Origin: CAILZL01 sp963791615
Lineage (GTDB): Bacteria; Pseudomonadota; Gammaproteobacteria; Steroidobacterales; Steroidobacteraceae
Reading direction: 5' to 3'
DNA length: 64,000 bases
Assembly: GCA_963791615.1 (NCBI GenBank)
Contig: CAWBTE010000005.1
Coordinates: 496,001-560,000 of the forward strand
Part shown: positions 1-8,676 of the stretch, one piece after another
Layout: every line of letters starts with the position of its first letter
Numbering within the stretch: position 1 is the first letter of the stretch
Made by a program: the position numbers and the translations under genes
The notes under the pieces: generated by a model
Databases searched by the model: none
Seen by the model: the letters and a program-made list of their open reading frames with translations, nothing else
What the model was told of the DNA's origin: nothing

Positions 1-631
1 AACAGTCTCGTCACGGCCTTGCGCAGATGCAAAGACAAGCGGGGTGGTTCCTTCATCGCTTCTGGAATCAACCATCGCGCCAACATTAATTAGATATTCA
101 CACGCTGCGGCCTGACCGTGAATTGCTGCGATGCTCAACGGTGATTGTCCATCTTGAAATCGATAATTGACCTCACCAGCGCCCCCTAACACTGCCTTGA
201 TATTCCGCAACGAGCCCGTTTACTACCGAACCACGAAAGGCATCATAGTCATTTATTCGTGGGTCTGCGCCATGCAGCAATAGGGTTTCAACAACCGATG
301 AAAAATTTCTCCAAGCAGCAACACCCAAGGGAGCCCCGCGATACGTTTCCAGCGTGAAAGTTTCGTTAACTGAAGAATCTCCCGATTCGAGCAACACTTG
401 CGCCGCATGTGCCTGCCCAGACATTACTGATAGCAAGAGTGCTGATTCACCGTTCGGTGTACGCGCATTGATGTTGGCACCACTCTGGAGAGCTGAGCGA
501 ATATTGTCTATTTCCCCAGATCTTGCAGCTCTGAAAAGGGCCGCATCTAGCTCCCACTGTTCCTGAGCGTATAACGGCGTTCCATATCCAATCAGGATGA
601 ATAGCACGCATATAATTCCCAGTCGATTCAC
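1..631 (-). CDS. Secreted ankyrin-repeat protein, frameshifted, 3' end outside window
   Basis: The protein starts at 631 with a signal peptide (MNRLGIICVLFILIGYG..., cleavage near YAQ-EQ) and then shows ankyrin repeats (LFRAARSGEIDNIRSAL, NARTPNGESALLLSV, LLLHGADPRIN). The first frame stops at 173, but ankyrin sequence continues in the next frame (LRNIKAVLGGAGEVNYR, then GQSPLSIAAIHGQ and DEGTTPLVFASAQGRDETV) and runs off the window start. One extra base around 205-216 explains the switch. Ankyrin proteins of this kind act in the periplasm or outside the cell by binding other proteins; the partner is unknown. It is not obviously linked to the urease operon downstream of which it lies. Confidence 0.75.
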
Positions 632-853
632 AGTACCTCCTAGTTACTGACTGATATTCAGATTATTAATTCATACCGGCTACCGGATATATTCCGTGGC
701 CAATTAGCCAAAAGCCACCATCTCTTATTTTATCTTGCATGCGCAACTTGATCTTCCGCACACCACTCGGCGTTCAAACTGACGAACACGTCAACTGTGT
801 CCATGCTTGTCGATCAGATGGTAGTCGATTGTCTACCCTTGTGCACGGGTATG

Positions 854-876
854 GAGCCAAGCAGAATCCTTGGCTC
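854..876. terminator. Hairpin between ankyrin gene and ureG
   Basis: A perfect 8-bp stem, GAGCCAAG and CTTGGCTC, with a 7-nt loop lies just after the ureG stop codon. A short T run follows on the plus strand only, so it is a weak candidate for an intrinsic terminator of the urea operon. The rest of 632-892 shows no gene. Confidence 0.4.
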
Positions 877-892
877 TTTGGATAGGCCCGGC

Positions 893-1507
893 TCACGCCG
901 CGCGCAGCATGCCCTGCTTGATGATGAAATTGATCACCGTATCGAGACCGTGACCGGTCTTTAGATTGGTGAACACGAAGGGACGTTCACCGCGCATCTT
1001 GCGGGCATCACGATCCATGACTTCGAGTGACGCGCCCACATAGGGCGCCAGATCAATCTTGTTGATGATCAGCAGATCGGAACGCATGATGCCCGGGCCA
1101 CCCTTGCGTGGAATCTTGTCGCCAGCGGCCACATCAATCACATACAGCGTGAGATCAGACAACTCGGGACTGAACGTAGCCGCCAGATTGTCACCACCAC
1201 TCTCGACGATGATCAGTTCCAGATCGGGAAAGTCGCTCATCAGATCATCAATGGCGGACAGATTCATCGAGGCATCTTCGCGAATCGCGGTATGCGGGCA
1301 GCCGCCCGTTTCCACGCCGCGAATGCGATCCGGTGTCAGCGCCTGACTGCGGATCAGGAACTCGGCGTCTTCACGCGTGTAAATATCGTTGGTCACCACC
1401 GCGATGCGATAGTGATCACGCAGCTGTTTGCACAGCGCATCCACCAGCGCGGTCTTGCCTGAACCCACCGGACCACCTACACCCACCCGCAACACATTGG
1501 CGCTCAT
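893..1507 (-). CDS. ureG: Urease accessory GTPase UreG
   Basis: This SIMIBI-class GTPase delivers nickel to apo-urease in the UreDFG complex. The 204-aa protein starts MSANVLRVGVGGPVGSGKT, with the P-loop GPVGSGKT near residues 12-19. It also has the ETGGCPHTAIRED nickel-binding Cys-Pro-His motif, ESGGDNLAATF and the NKIDLAP guanine-specificity motif. A longer reading frame starts at 1624, but its extra 39 residues come from a palindromic repeat and do not resemble UreG, so the Met at 1507 is chosen. It is the last gene of the urt-ure operon, separated from ureJ by the long inverted repeat. Confidence 0.97.
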   Translation of the reverse strand: MSANVLRVGVGGPVGSGKTALVDALCKQLRDHYRIAVVTNDIYTREDAEFLIRSQALTPDRIRGVETGGCPHTAIREDASMNLSAIDDLMSDFPDLELIIVESGGDNLAATFSPELSDLTLYVIDVAAGDKIPRKGGPGIMRSDLLIINKIDLAPYVGASLEVMDRDARKMRGERPFVFTNLKTGHGLDTVINFIIKQGMLRAA

Positions 1508-1553
1508 GAATAACTCCGTTCTGAAACTGTGTAATGAAAGTTCTGGATGCTTC

Positions 1554-1696
1554 AGAACCTGTTCAAAGTCTCGATCAAGGGATGCAGTGCAAGGCGGAAC
1601 TTCCCAAAAAAACGCAGCGTACACGGAGTACGTGAGTATTTTTTGGGAAGTTCCAACGCAGCAATGCGCCCTTCAGCGAGACATTGAACAGGTTCT
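1554..1696. repeat. Long inverted repeat between ureJ and ureG
   Basis: The stretch is a long imperfect palindrome. The left arm begins AGAACCTGTTCAAAGTCTCG and includes GGAACTTCCCAAAAAA. The right arm contains TTTTTTGGGAAGTTCC and ends GAGACATTGAACAGGTTCT. The arms are about 50 nt each around a centre with its own small palindrome (TACACGGAGTACGTGAGTA). The TGA stop of ureJ lies at the very edge of the right arm. The size and shape fit a non-autonomous palindromic element (MITE or REP-like), and a transcript would fold into a very stable stem. Confidence 0.85.
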
Positions 1697-2268
1697 CAGG
1701 CCATGAGCAGCGCTGCGCCACTGGTTGCAACCAGCGCGCCCACCCAGCGCAGTGAATGTCGCGGCGCACGATCCGTCAGCAAACAAGCCAGCAACAGGCC
1801 GAGGCCATGCAGTACCGCCGTGCTGAGCGCAAAACCGGCGATATAGCTGAGCGCTGAAGCCTGTAGCGGCATCTCTGCACCATGTGCATGACCATGCAGC
1901 AGGGCGAAACCACTGGCGAGCAGCACACACAGCATCGCGGGCAGGCGCACCGCCATCGCCACCAGCAACCCCAGCACCAGCACTGAAGCGGCGATGCCTG
2001 GCTCCACTGCGCTCAGCACTACGCCTGAGTAACCCAGCGCCGCGCCCAGCAACATCACGCTGACAAAACTGACCGGCACTGCCCAGCGTTGTACGCCACC
2101 CAGCTGTGCGGCCCACAGACCAATGGCCAGCATGGCGGCCAGATGATCGAGCCCCGCCCAGGGATGTTGCACACCCGTCATGAAGCCGAGTGTCAGGTCA
2201 TGACCGGGATGCGCCAGCGCCAGGCCGGGTAGCAGGGCAAGGATGGCAAGATAAGCTCTGGTTTTCAT
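1696..2268 (-). CDS. ureJ: HupE/UreJ family nickel permease
   Basis: This 190-aa membrane protein probably brings nickel to the urease assembly system. It begins with a signal-like segment ending LALAHPGHD, and the mature N-terminus His-Pro-Gly-His is typical of HupE/UreJ. Several hydrophobic helices follow, including the metal-site motif FALLHGHAHG and the GLDHLAAM motif. It lies between ureF and ureG in the urease operon, which supports a nickel role over cobalt. The stop codon touches the neighbouring inverted repeat, so the last residues may have been altered by insertion of that element. Confidence 0.92.
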   Translation of the reverse strand: MKTRAYLAILALLPGLALAHPGHDLTLGFMTGVQHPWAGLDHLAAMLAIGLWAAQLGGVQRWAVPVSFVSVMLLGAALGYSGVVLSAVEPGIAASVLVLGLLVAMAVRLPAMLCVLLASGFALLHGHAHGAEMPLQASALSYIAGFALSTAVLHGLGLLLACLLTDRAPRHSLRWVGALVATSGAALLMA

Positions 2269-2302
2269 GAATCACTCCAGAAAATAAATCAGGGGAAACA
2301 AA

Positions 2303-2989
2303 TCAGGACCGAAACAAACGGGTGTACTGGGTTTCATGCCATGCGCTGGCCATGCCATGCAACGGCGTCGACACGCCGATCTCTTCATCAGCCAGCTGCG
2401 CGGCACTGTGCACCAGCGCTGGAATCAGCGGCAGCAATTCATTCAGCAGCCGCTGGCCCGCAGATTGTCCCAGTGGCAACAGCTTTACCGCTGCCAGCAC
2501 CTGGTTTTCGCACCAGGCCCACAGATAACCTTGTGCACACTGCCCGGCATCAATCGACCAGCGCACCCCCGCCAGCGTGAACAGGCAGGCATAACTCGCG
2601 TCCTCATGCCGGCTCCAGTAACTCGCCTCACTCATGCCCAGTGACACCAGCACCTTGGCGAGTGATCGCCCCAGATGGCGTTCTTCGGCACGCAGCTCTT
2701 CGGTCTCACGCGAAGCCAGCAGGTATGCACTCCAGTACTGCGCCTGATGATCTTCTGCCCGGCTCCACGCCGCATGCATGCGCAATAACAGCGGCAGGTC
2801 CAGCGTTGCTACGGCGTGCTGGGCAATTCCACGCACCCATTGCTGCGTGCTGGCTTCATCATGCACCCAGCCAGTCTGCACTGCGTATTCCAGACCCTGC
2901 GAAAAATTGTAGGCGCCAATGGGCAACGCCGGACTGACCAATTGACACAGTCGCAACATCGCCAGCGAGTTTGCGTTGGGATCAAGCAT
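2303..2989 (-). CDS. ureF: Urease accessory protein UreF
   Basis: UreF links UreD-bound apo-urease to UreG and controls GTP-dependent nickel insertion. The 228-aa protein shows the family signature LRLCQLVSPALPIGAYNFSQG near its start, the E-rich helix RETEELRAEERHLGRSL and the C-terminal ISTPLHGMAS-type segment (GVSTPLHGMASAWHETQYTRLFRS). The frame is open further upstream to 3079, but family alignments start about MLDPN, and this ATG overlaps the ureE stop, typical of translational coupling. Confidence 0.96.
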   Translation of the reverse strand: MLDPNANSLAMLRLCQLVSPALPIGAYNFSQGLEYAVQTGWVHDEASTQQWVRGIAQHAVATLDLPLLLRMHAAWSRAEDHQAQYWSAYLLASRETEELRAEERHLGRSLAKVLVSLGMSEASYWSRHEDASYACLFTLAGVRWSIDAGQCAQGYLWAWCENQVLAAVKLLPLGQSAGQRLLNELLPLIPALVHSAAQLADEEIGVSTPLHGMASAWHETQYTRLFRS

Positions 2990-3477
2990 GGCTATGTGGG
3001 TGCTGCGGGCTGAGCACAAATGAAGGGTGATGTGAATTGCCGGCGCCCGAATGCGAGTAGGCGCCCGCCTCGGGTTCAAACGGTAATTCTTCAGTGGTCA
3101 CGACAAAACCCAGGCCACGCACCATGTCATCCAGCACATGGTCATATAAATAACGAATCCAGCCCGTGCCCACTTGTACGGAAATGTGTCGATTGCCCAG
3201 GTGATAAGCAGCGCGCGCCAATTGCCAGGGATCGGCGGCAGTCACCACCGACACGGTTTCGGGTGCTGCAATCACTTCAATGACGCGACCATCGCTGGCC
3301 AGCAGGCAATCACCGCCACGCAGCAAGGTGCCACGCTCCAGCATCAGCCCCACGTCTTCGCCGCTATCGAGTCGGGTAAGCAAACGGCTTTTCTGACGCG
3401 ATTCAAACGGCAGACTCAGGCTGTCCTGTGCCGGGCGAGATTCGGTGAGGCGTTGTGTGATGAAAGTCAGATGTCAT
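2982..3477 (-). CDS. ureE: Urease nickel metallochaperone UreE, start disrupted
   Basis: UreE is a nickel chaperone that hands metal to UreG/urease. The recognisable protein reads LTFITQRLTES... through LLTRLDSGEDVGLMLERGTLLRGGD, the GNRH metal-site segment YHLGNRHISVQV, LGFVV and a C-terminal His-rich tail (HSGAGNSHHPSF, HPHSHA). No ATG lies in frame in front of LTFITQRL. An ATG at 3477 would give MT-LTFITQRL, a normal UreE start, if one base near 3471 is extra. Otherwise translation would need a CTG start at 3470 or a TTG at 3383 that loses the N-terminal domain. The 3' end overlaps ureF by 8 bases. Confidence 0.88.
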
Positions 3478-3484
3478 GTCGTCA

Positions 3485-3610
3485 TAACCCCTCACCCTGT
3501 AGGGAAGGGCTGAGTCTGTGAAGCTCAACAACTGAATACATGTTCAATCGTTGGCTTCGCAGACTCAGCCCTAACCCTCTCCACAAGGGGAGAGGGGACA
3601 AGCCCGAGGG
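3485..3610. repeat. Composite palindromic repeat between ureC and ureE
   Basis: This gap holds a pair of arms AGGGCTGAGTCTGTGAAGC (about 3505-3523) and GCTTCGCAGACTCAGCCCT (about 3552-3570), which fold back on each other. They are followed by the CCCTCTCC...GGGGAGAGGGG palindrome at 3575-3598. The second half belongs to the same family as the repeats at 6051-6142 and inside ygiQ at 17040-17137. Confidence 0.75.
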
Positions 3611-3617
3611 TCGCTCG

Positions 3618-5319
3618 TCAGAACAAGAAATACTTCTGCGCCAACGGCAACACCTTGGCTGGTTCACAAGTCAGCAACTGGCCATCGGCGCGCACTTCAT
3701 AAGTCTGCGAGTCGACTTCGATGTGCGGCTGATAGTCATTCAGGATCAAGTCTTTCTTGCGCACGGTGCGTGTACCTTTGACCGCAACAAGACGCTTCTT
3801 CAAGCCAAGTTTGCTGGCCATGCCGCGATCAAGACCTGCTTGCGAAACAAAGCTCACCGAGGTGGCATGACGCGCGCCACCCAGTGCACCGAACATGGTA
3901 CGAAAGTGCACCGGCTGCGGCGTGGGAATCGACGCATTGGCATCACCCATCGGCGCGGCGACGATCATGCCGCCCTTGATGATGAGCGCTGCCTTCGCGC
4001 CGAAGAATGCCGGACGCCACAACACGATGTCCGCCAGCTTGCCTACTTCAATGGAACCGACTTCATGCGCAATGCCATGCGTGAGCGCCGGATTGATGCT
4101 GTACTTGGCCACGTAACGCCGCACCCGATAGTTGTCATTGCGTACTGAATCCTGTGCCAGTGCACCACGCTGCACCTTCATCTTGTGCGCAGTCTGCCAG
4201 GTGCGCGTCACCACTTCGCCGACGCGGCCCATGGCCTGCGAGTCGGAGGAGATCATGGAGAACGCACCCAGATCATGCAGGATGTCTTCGGCGGCAATGG
4301 TCTCGCGACGAATGCGTGATTCCGCAAACGCCACGTCTTCGGCAATGCCCGGATCAAGGTGATGACACACCATCAGCATGTCCAGATGCTCATCGATGGT
4401 GTTGATGGTGTACGGCCGCGTCGGATTGGTTGACGAAGGCAGCACATTGGCTTCGCCACACACCTTGATGATATCCGGCGCGTGGCCGCCGCCTGCGCCC
4501 TCGGTGTGATAGGTGTGAATGGCCCGGCCTTTGATGGCAGCGATGGTGTCTTCTACAAATCCCGACTCGTTGAGTGTGTCGGTGTGAATGGCCACCTGCA
4601 CATCATAGTCATCGGCCACGCCCAGACAACAATCAATGGCTGCTGGCGTGGTACCCCAGTCTTCATGCAGCTTCAGGCCAATGACGCCCGCTTCAACCTG
4701 CTCCACCAGTGCCTGCGGTAATGACGCATTACCCTTGCCGGTCAGGCCGAAATTCATCGGCAGATCTTCCAGCGCCTGATACATGCGTTCGATGTACCAC
4801 ACACCCGAAGTACACGTGGTGGCATTGGTGCCAGCAGCCGGTCCCGTGCCGCCGCCAATCATGGTGGTGACACCGGACATCAAGTGCTTCTTCCACCTGC
4901 TGCGGGCAGATGAAATGAATATGCGAGTCGATGCCGCCGGGCGTGGCAATCAGGCCTTCACCGGCAATCACTTCCGTACCAGGACCAATGACAATGGTCA
5001 CGCCCGGCTGCACATCGGGATTGCCTGCTTTGCCGATGCCGGCGATGCGGCCGTTCTTCAAACCAATGTCGGCTTTGACAATGCCCCAGTGATCGACGAT
5101 CAAGGCATTGGTGATGACGGTATCGACGCATTCTGCTGCACAGCGCTGACTCTGGCCCATGCCGTCACGAATCACCTTGCCGCCGCCGAACTTCACTTCC
5201 TCGCCATAGATGGTGAAGTCTTTTTCGACTTCGATGATGAGCTCGGTGTCACCGAGACGCACGCGGTCGCCGGTGGTGGGACCAAACATCTCGGCATAGG
5301 CACGACGTTCCATTTTCAT
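3618..5319 (-). CDS. ureC: Urease alpha (catalytic) subunit UreC, frameshifted
   Basis: UreC carries the dinuclear nickel active site that hydrolyses urea to ammonia and carbamate. The N-terminal frame runs MKMERRAYAEMFGPTTGDRVRLGDT to GGIDSHIHFICPQQVEEAL. The next frame continues MSGVTTMIGGGTGPAAGTNATTCTSG, then the carbamylated-lysine region VIGLKLHEDWG, the flap HTYHTEGAGGGHAPDI and PSSTNPTRPYTINTIDEHLDM, ending PLAQKYFLF. All expected catalytic segments are present. A single extra base at about 4881 (GCACTT-G-ATGTCC) breaks the frame. Corrected length is 566 aa, the family norm. The start overlaps the ureB stop by 4 bases. Confidence 0.96.
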
Positions 5320-5621
5320 AGCGGACCCATCACCTTCTGCTGGAAGCCGTATACCTTCTGTTCGCCGGCATAGCGCACCAGCTCCACTTCACGCGTCTGG
5401 CCCGGTTCAAAACGAACCGCAGTGCCGGAGGCAATGTTCAGGCGAAAACCGCGCGCGGCAGCGCGATCAAATTGCAGCGCATTGTTGGTTTCAAAAAAGT
5501 GATAGTGCGAACCCACCTGAATGGGACGATCGCCGGTGTTGGCCACCTGCACCTGCACCGTATCGCGGCCGACATTGAGTTCGATGTCACCGGGCTCGAT
5601 AAAATATTCGCCAGGAATCAT
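5316..5621 (-). CDS. ureB: Urease beta subunit UreB
   Basis: UreB is a structural subunit of the (UreABC)3 urease. The 101-aa sequence has the typical start MIPGEYFIEPGDIELN, then VANTGDRPIQVGSHYHFFETN, ALQFDRAAARGFRLNIASGTAVRFEPGQ and a C-terminus YAGEQKVYGFQQKVMGPL. The length matches the family. Its stop overlaps the ureC start (ATGA-type overlap), so the two are translationally coupled. The gap from ureA holds a palindromic repeat. Confidence 0.97.
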   Translation of the reverse strand: MIPGEYFIEPGDIELNVGRDTVQVQVANTGDRPIQVGSHYHFFETNNALQFDRAAARGFRLNIASGTAVRFEPGQTREVELVRYAGEQKVYGFQQKVMGPL

Positions 5622-5629
5622 ATGACCTC

Positions 5630-5699
5630 GTAGGGACGGTTCGTGAACCGTCCTCTGAAAGCAGCTGTCAAGAAGGGCGGTTCACGAACCACCCCTACG
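5630..5699. repeat. GTAGGGnCGGTTCnCGAACCG repeat pair between ureA and ureB
   Basis: Two small palindromes, GACGGTTCGTGAACCGTC and GGGCGGTTCACGAACCACCC, lie back to back with TAGGG and CCCTAC at the outer ends, so the whole unit is also an inverted repeat. It is the same family as 7763-7831 and 46903-46957 and looks like a REP doublet. Confidence 0.8.
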
Positions 5700-5725
5700 C
5701 AGATTGATTGATGCAGATTGACTGT

Positions 5726-6028
5726 TCATACGATGGGATGATGCACCGTCACCAGCTTGGTGCCGTCCGGAAACGTCGCTTCCACCTGCACTTCGGGAAT
5801 CAGTTCGGCAATGCCATCCATCACGTCACTGCGCGTCAGCAGTGTGGCGCCGAAGCTCATCAGTTCGGCCACGGTGCGGCCATCGCGCGCGCCTTCCATG
5901 ATGGCGGCAGAGATATACGCCACCGCTTCGGGATAGTTGAGCTTCACGCCGCGCGCCTTGCGCCGCTCGGCCAGCAGCGCTGCGGTGAACAGCAGCAGCT
6001 TGTCTTTTTCTCTAGGCGTCAGTTCCAT
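5726..6028 (-). CDS. ureA: Urease gamma subunit UreA
   Basis: UreA is the small structural subunit of urease. The 100-aa protein starts MELTPREKDKLLLFTAALLAERRKARG and continues LNYPEAVAYISAAIMEGARDGRTVAELM, with the end VEATFPDGTKLVTVHHPIV; all are textbook UreA segments and the length is the family norm. It lies between ureD and ureB. The wide gaps on both sides are occupied by palindromic repeats, whereas the rest of the operon is tightly packed. Confidence 0.97.
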   Translation of the reverse strand: MELTPREKDKLLLFTAALLAERRKARGVKLNYPEAVAYISAAIMEGARDGRTVAELMSFGATLLTRSDVMDGIAELIPEVQVEATFPDGTKLVTVHHPIV

Positions 6029-6050
6029 CGTTCACTCACTTAATTCTTGA

Positions 6051-6142
6051 CCCCCTCTCCCTGAGGGAGAGGGTTGGGGTGAGGGTGGCATGCATATCAA
6101 ACCCTCACCCGCACTGCGTGCGGCCTCTCCCTCAGGGAGAGG
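6051..6142. repeat. CCCTCTCCCTGAGGGAGAGGG repeat pair between ureD and ureA
   Basis: Two CCTCTCCCT(G/C)AGGGAGAGG palindromes flank an inner inverted pair (GGGTGAGGG and CCCTCACCC). The unit is the same family as in 3575-3598 and inside ygiQ (17040-17137). These elements fold strongly in RNA and could stabilise or separate mRNA segments of the operon. Confidence 0.8.
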
Positions 6143-6153
6143 CGAAAAAATCA

Positions 6154-6994
6154 TCAAGTCGCCCATATACGCGGCAGGACAGCATCACGCTGCACAATAC
6201 GCGGTCGCAAACACTGCCACACCTGCAACAGATTCTGCTTCAACGCCGCGCCATCAGCACACAGGCAACGGCACAGCAACAGACCATCAATCAACGTGCA
6301 GCTGAGCTGTGCTGCATCCAGCTGCAACTCGCGTACGGCATTCACGTCGCTGGCGCTGGCAGGAAATGCCAGCAAACTGCCCAGCGCACTCAGACCATTC
6401 AGGCCCCAGGTCGCCTGCTGCATCAAACTGCCGCCCTGTTATGCGCAGATGATCGAGCAGCAGCGGCTTGCCGCCGCGCCATAGTTCCAGATGCTGGCGA
6501 ATGTTGCCAGATACAAACGGCTGGTCACCGGCGCGTCGGCCATAACAATTCAATTCCCAGCCGATGAAACGCGACTGGGCATCCAGCTCGATGCGCGTGG
6601 TTGTTCGTACCTGAGCCTGATCGAAATAAATCGCTTCCTGCGGCAACCATTCCAGCGTCGCGGCCTGAAGCTGGAGCTGCTGGTGTAACACCGACTGTCG
6701 TCCCGGCGCGGCGCGGTAGAACTTGGTCGCGGCCGGTGTGGTGATCAGGGCATGCGCGCCCGCGCCCAGTTGTGCCTGCAGGTGCAGGTGATCGCCACCG
6801 GCAATGCCGCCCGGTGGATGAATCAGGTACACATGACACACCGGCCCTTCGGGATAGAACGGCCGTTGTACCAGTAGCGGGCCGACATGCCGACGATGGC
6901 TGAGCACGGTGCGTGTATCCGCCAGCGTAAAACCCAGTTGCAGCTCGGCATGCCAGTCGGCCGGGTTGAGGGCGGGTGCAAGCTGGGCGTTCAT
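6154..6994 (-). CDS. ureD: Urease accessory protein UreD, frameshifted
   Basis: UreD (UreH) binds apo-urease and recruits UreF/UreG for nickel insertion. The N-terminal frame shows WHAELQLGFTLADTRTVLSHRRHVGPLLVQRPFYPEG, HPPGGIAGGDHL, ITTPAATKFYR and WLPQEAIYFDQA, all UreD hallmarks. Near LLLDHLRITG the frame changes and continues GGSLMQQATWGLNGLSALGSLLAFPA to the end LPRIWAT. One extra G in the GGG run at 6434-6436 accounts for it; corrected length is 279 aa, typical for the family. The gene opens the ure half of the operon, just after urtE. Confidence 0.94.
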
Positions 6995-7022
6995 CCGGCG
7001 ATAGTACCCGCACGCACTAACC

Positions 7023-7730
7023 TCATACAGTCAGATGGTGTTTGACCAGCTCATCACTCAGTTCGCTGATCTGTCCACCAACCACCAGTCGGCCCTTGTC
7101 GATGATGCGGAACTCGGTGGCTACGCGCCGTGCGAAGGGCAGCTTCTGTTCCACCAGCAGCACCGTCAGGCCCTGCTCGCGATTGAGCTTGCGGATGACT
7201 TCGCCAATTTCAAAGACGATATTCGGCTGAATGCCCTCGGTGGGCTCATCCAGAATCAGGAAGCGCGGTTCGATGATCAGCGCACGACCAATCGCCAGTT
7301 GCTGCTGCTGACCGCCTGACAGGTCACCACCGCGACGCTTGAGCATCTGCTTGAGTACTGGAAACATCTCGAAAATGTGTTCGGGGATGTTTTTGGTTTT
7401 GTCCTTACGCCCACTATTTAAAATGGGCAAACCAATACGCAGGTTTTCCTCGACGGTCAGCTGCGAAAAAATCTCGCGGCCCTGCGGCACAAAGCCGATG
7501 CCCAGCGGGGCGCGCCGTTCCGCAGCCACGCCACGCAACTCGGCGCCTTCGTATTCAATGCTGCCGGATTGTGTGGCCAGTAAACCCATGACGGATTTCA
7601 GCAAGGTGGTCTTGCCCATGCCATTGCGACCCATCAGGCAGGTGATGGAGCCGGTGGGCACGGTCATGTCCACATCCCACAGCGTATGGCTGCCACCGTA
7701 GAACTGGTTGAGGGCTTTGATGGTCAGCAT
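7023..7730 (-). CDS. urtE: Urea ABC transporter ATP-binding protein UrtE
   Basis: This is the LivF-like ATPase of the UrtABCDE high-affinity urea importer. The 235-aa sequence has Walker A GRNGMGKTT, signature LSGGQQQQLAIGRAL, Walker B RFLILDEPTEG and the switch His region LLVEQKLPFA. The segment GIQPNIVFEIGEVIRKL is typical of UrtE rather than LivF. It is the last urt gene and is followed 28 bp later by ureD, which ties uptake and hydrolysis into one transcription unit. Confidence 0.96.
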   Translation of the reverse strand: MLTIKALNQFYGGSHTLWDVDMTVPTGSITCLMGRNGMGKTTLLKSVMGLLATQSGSIEYEGAELRGVAAERRAPLGIGFVPQGREIFSQLTVEENLRIGLPILNSGRKDKTKNIPEHIFEMFPVLKQMLKRRGGDLSGGQQQQLAIGRALIIEPRFLILDEPTEGIQPNIVFEIGEVIRKLNREQGLTVLLVEQKLPFARRVATEFRIIDKGRLVVGGQISELSDELVKHHLTV

Positions 7731-7762
7731 GTGTATGGACCCTCGTTCACGATCCGTACGTT

Positions 7763-7831
7763 GAGGGGCCGAAACTCGCGAGCGGCCCTCCCGATACAGA
7801 CAAGACAGGGCGGTTCGCGAACCGCCCCTGA
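7763..7831. repeat. GGGGC-CGCGAG / GGGCGGTTCGCGAACCGCCC repeat between urtD and urtE
   Basis: The gap holds GGGGCCGAAACTCGCGAGCGGCCC followed by the perfect palindrome GGGCGGTTCGCGAACCGCCC. It belongs to the same REP-like family as 5630-5699 and 46903-46957. Confidence 0.75.
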
Positions 7832-7850
7832 CGATGAAGCATCAACACCG

Positions 7851-8676
7851 CTATTCTCCAAGGTACACCTCTTTCACCTTGGCGTTGTTCTGCACCTCAT
7901 CCATGCTGCCTTCGGCGAGTACATGGCCTTCGTGCAATACCGTCACCGTCTTGGCGATGGAACGTACAAACTCCATGTCGTGCTCCACTACCACCACCGA
8001 ATGCTTGCCAGCCAGTGAGGTGAGCAGCTCGGCGGTACGCTCGGTTTCCTGCGGCGTCATGCCGGCCACCGGTTCATCCACCAGCAGCAGTTGCGGGTCC
8101 TGCATCAGCAACATGCCGATTTCCAGCCATTGTTTCTGGCCATGCGATAACGCGCCGGCCCGGTAGTTGACGCGATCCGTCAGGTTGATGATTTCCAGCA
8201 CTTCCTCGATGCGTTGCCGTTGCGGCTTGCCGAGGCGTGCGTTGAGAGTGGGCCACACCGCTTTGTCGCCGGTCATGGCCAGTTCCAGATTCTCGAACAC
8301 TGAATGCGACTCGAACACCGTGGGCTTCTGGAACTTGCGGCCGATACCCGCCAGCGCAATTTCCGGCTCGGTCATGTCCAGCAGATTGTAGGTCTGACCA
8401 AACCAGGCTGAACCACTGTCGGGCCGGGTCTTGCCGGTGATCACATCCATCATGGTGGTCTTGCCGGCGCCATTGGGGCCGATGATGCAACGCAACTCAC
8501 CCACGTTGATGTACAGCGTCAGCGCATTCAGCGCGCTGAAAGCCGTCGAAGCTGACCGTGATGTCTTCCAGATACAGAATGGTGTCGTGCGAAGTATCCA
8601 GTCCTGCCGGACGAGCACGCCTGTCTGGTCCGGCCCAGCGCTGGTACTGACGTTTGAACATAGCCACGGCGTTCAT
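7851..8676 (-). CDS. urtD: Urea ABC transporter ATP-binding protein UrtD, frameshifted
   Basis: This is the LivG-like ATPase of the urea importer. The start codon at 8676 overlaps the urtC stop (ATGA), and the first frame reads MNAVAMFKRQYQRW... TILYLEDITVSFDGF. The next frame then reads SALNALTLYINVGELRCIIGPNGAGKTTMMDVITGKTRPD with Walker A GPNGAGKTT, signature LSHGQKQWLEIGMLL, Walker B LLLVDEPVAGMTPQE and the terminal VKEVYLGE. One extra base near 8538-8541 (TTT-C-AGC) explains the change. Corrected length is 274 aa. The LSHGQ signature (instead of LSGGQ) is usual for UrtD. Confidence 0.95.

Noticed and set aside
1508..1624. N-terminal extension of UreG (39 residues)
   Set aside because: It is encoded by the long inverted repeat and has no UreG similarity.
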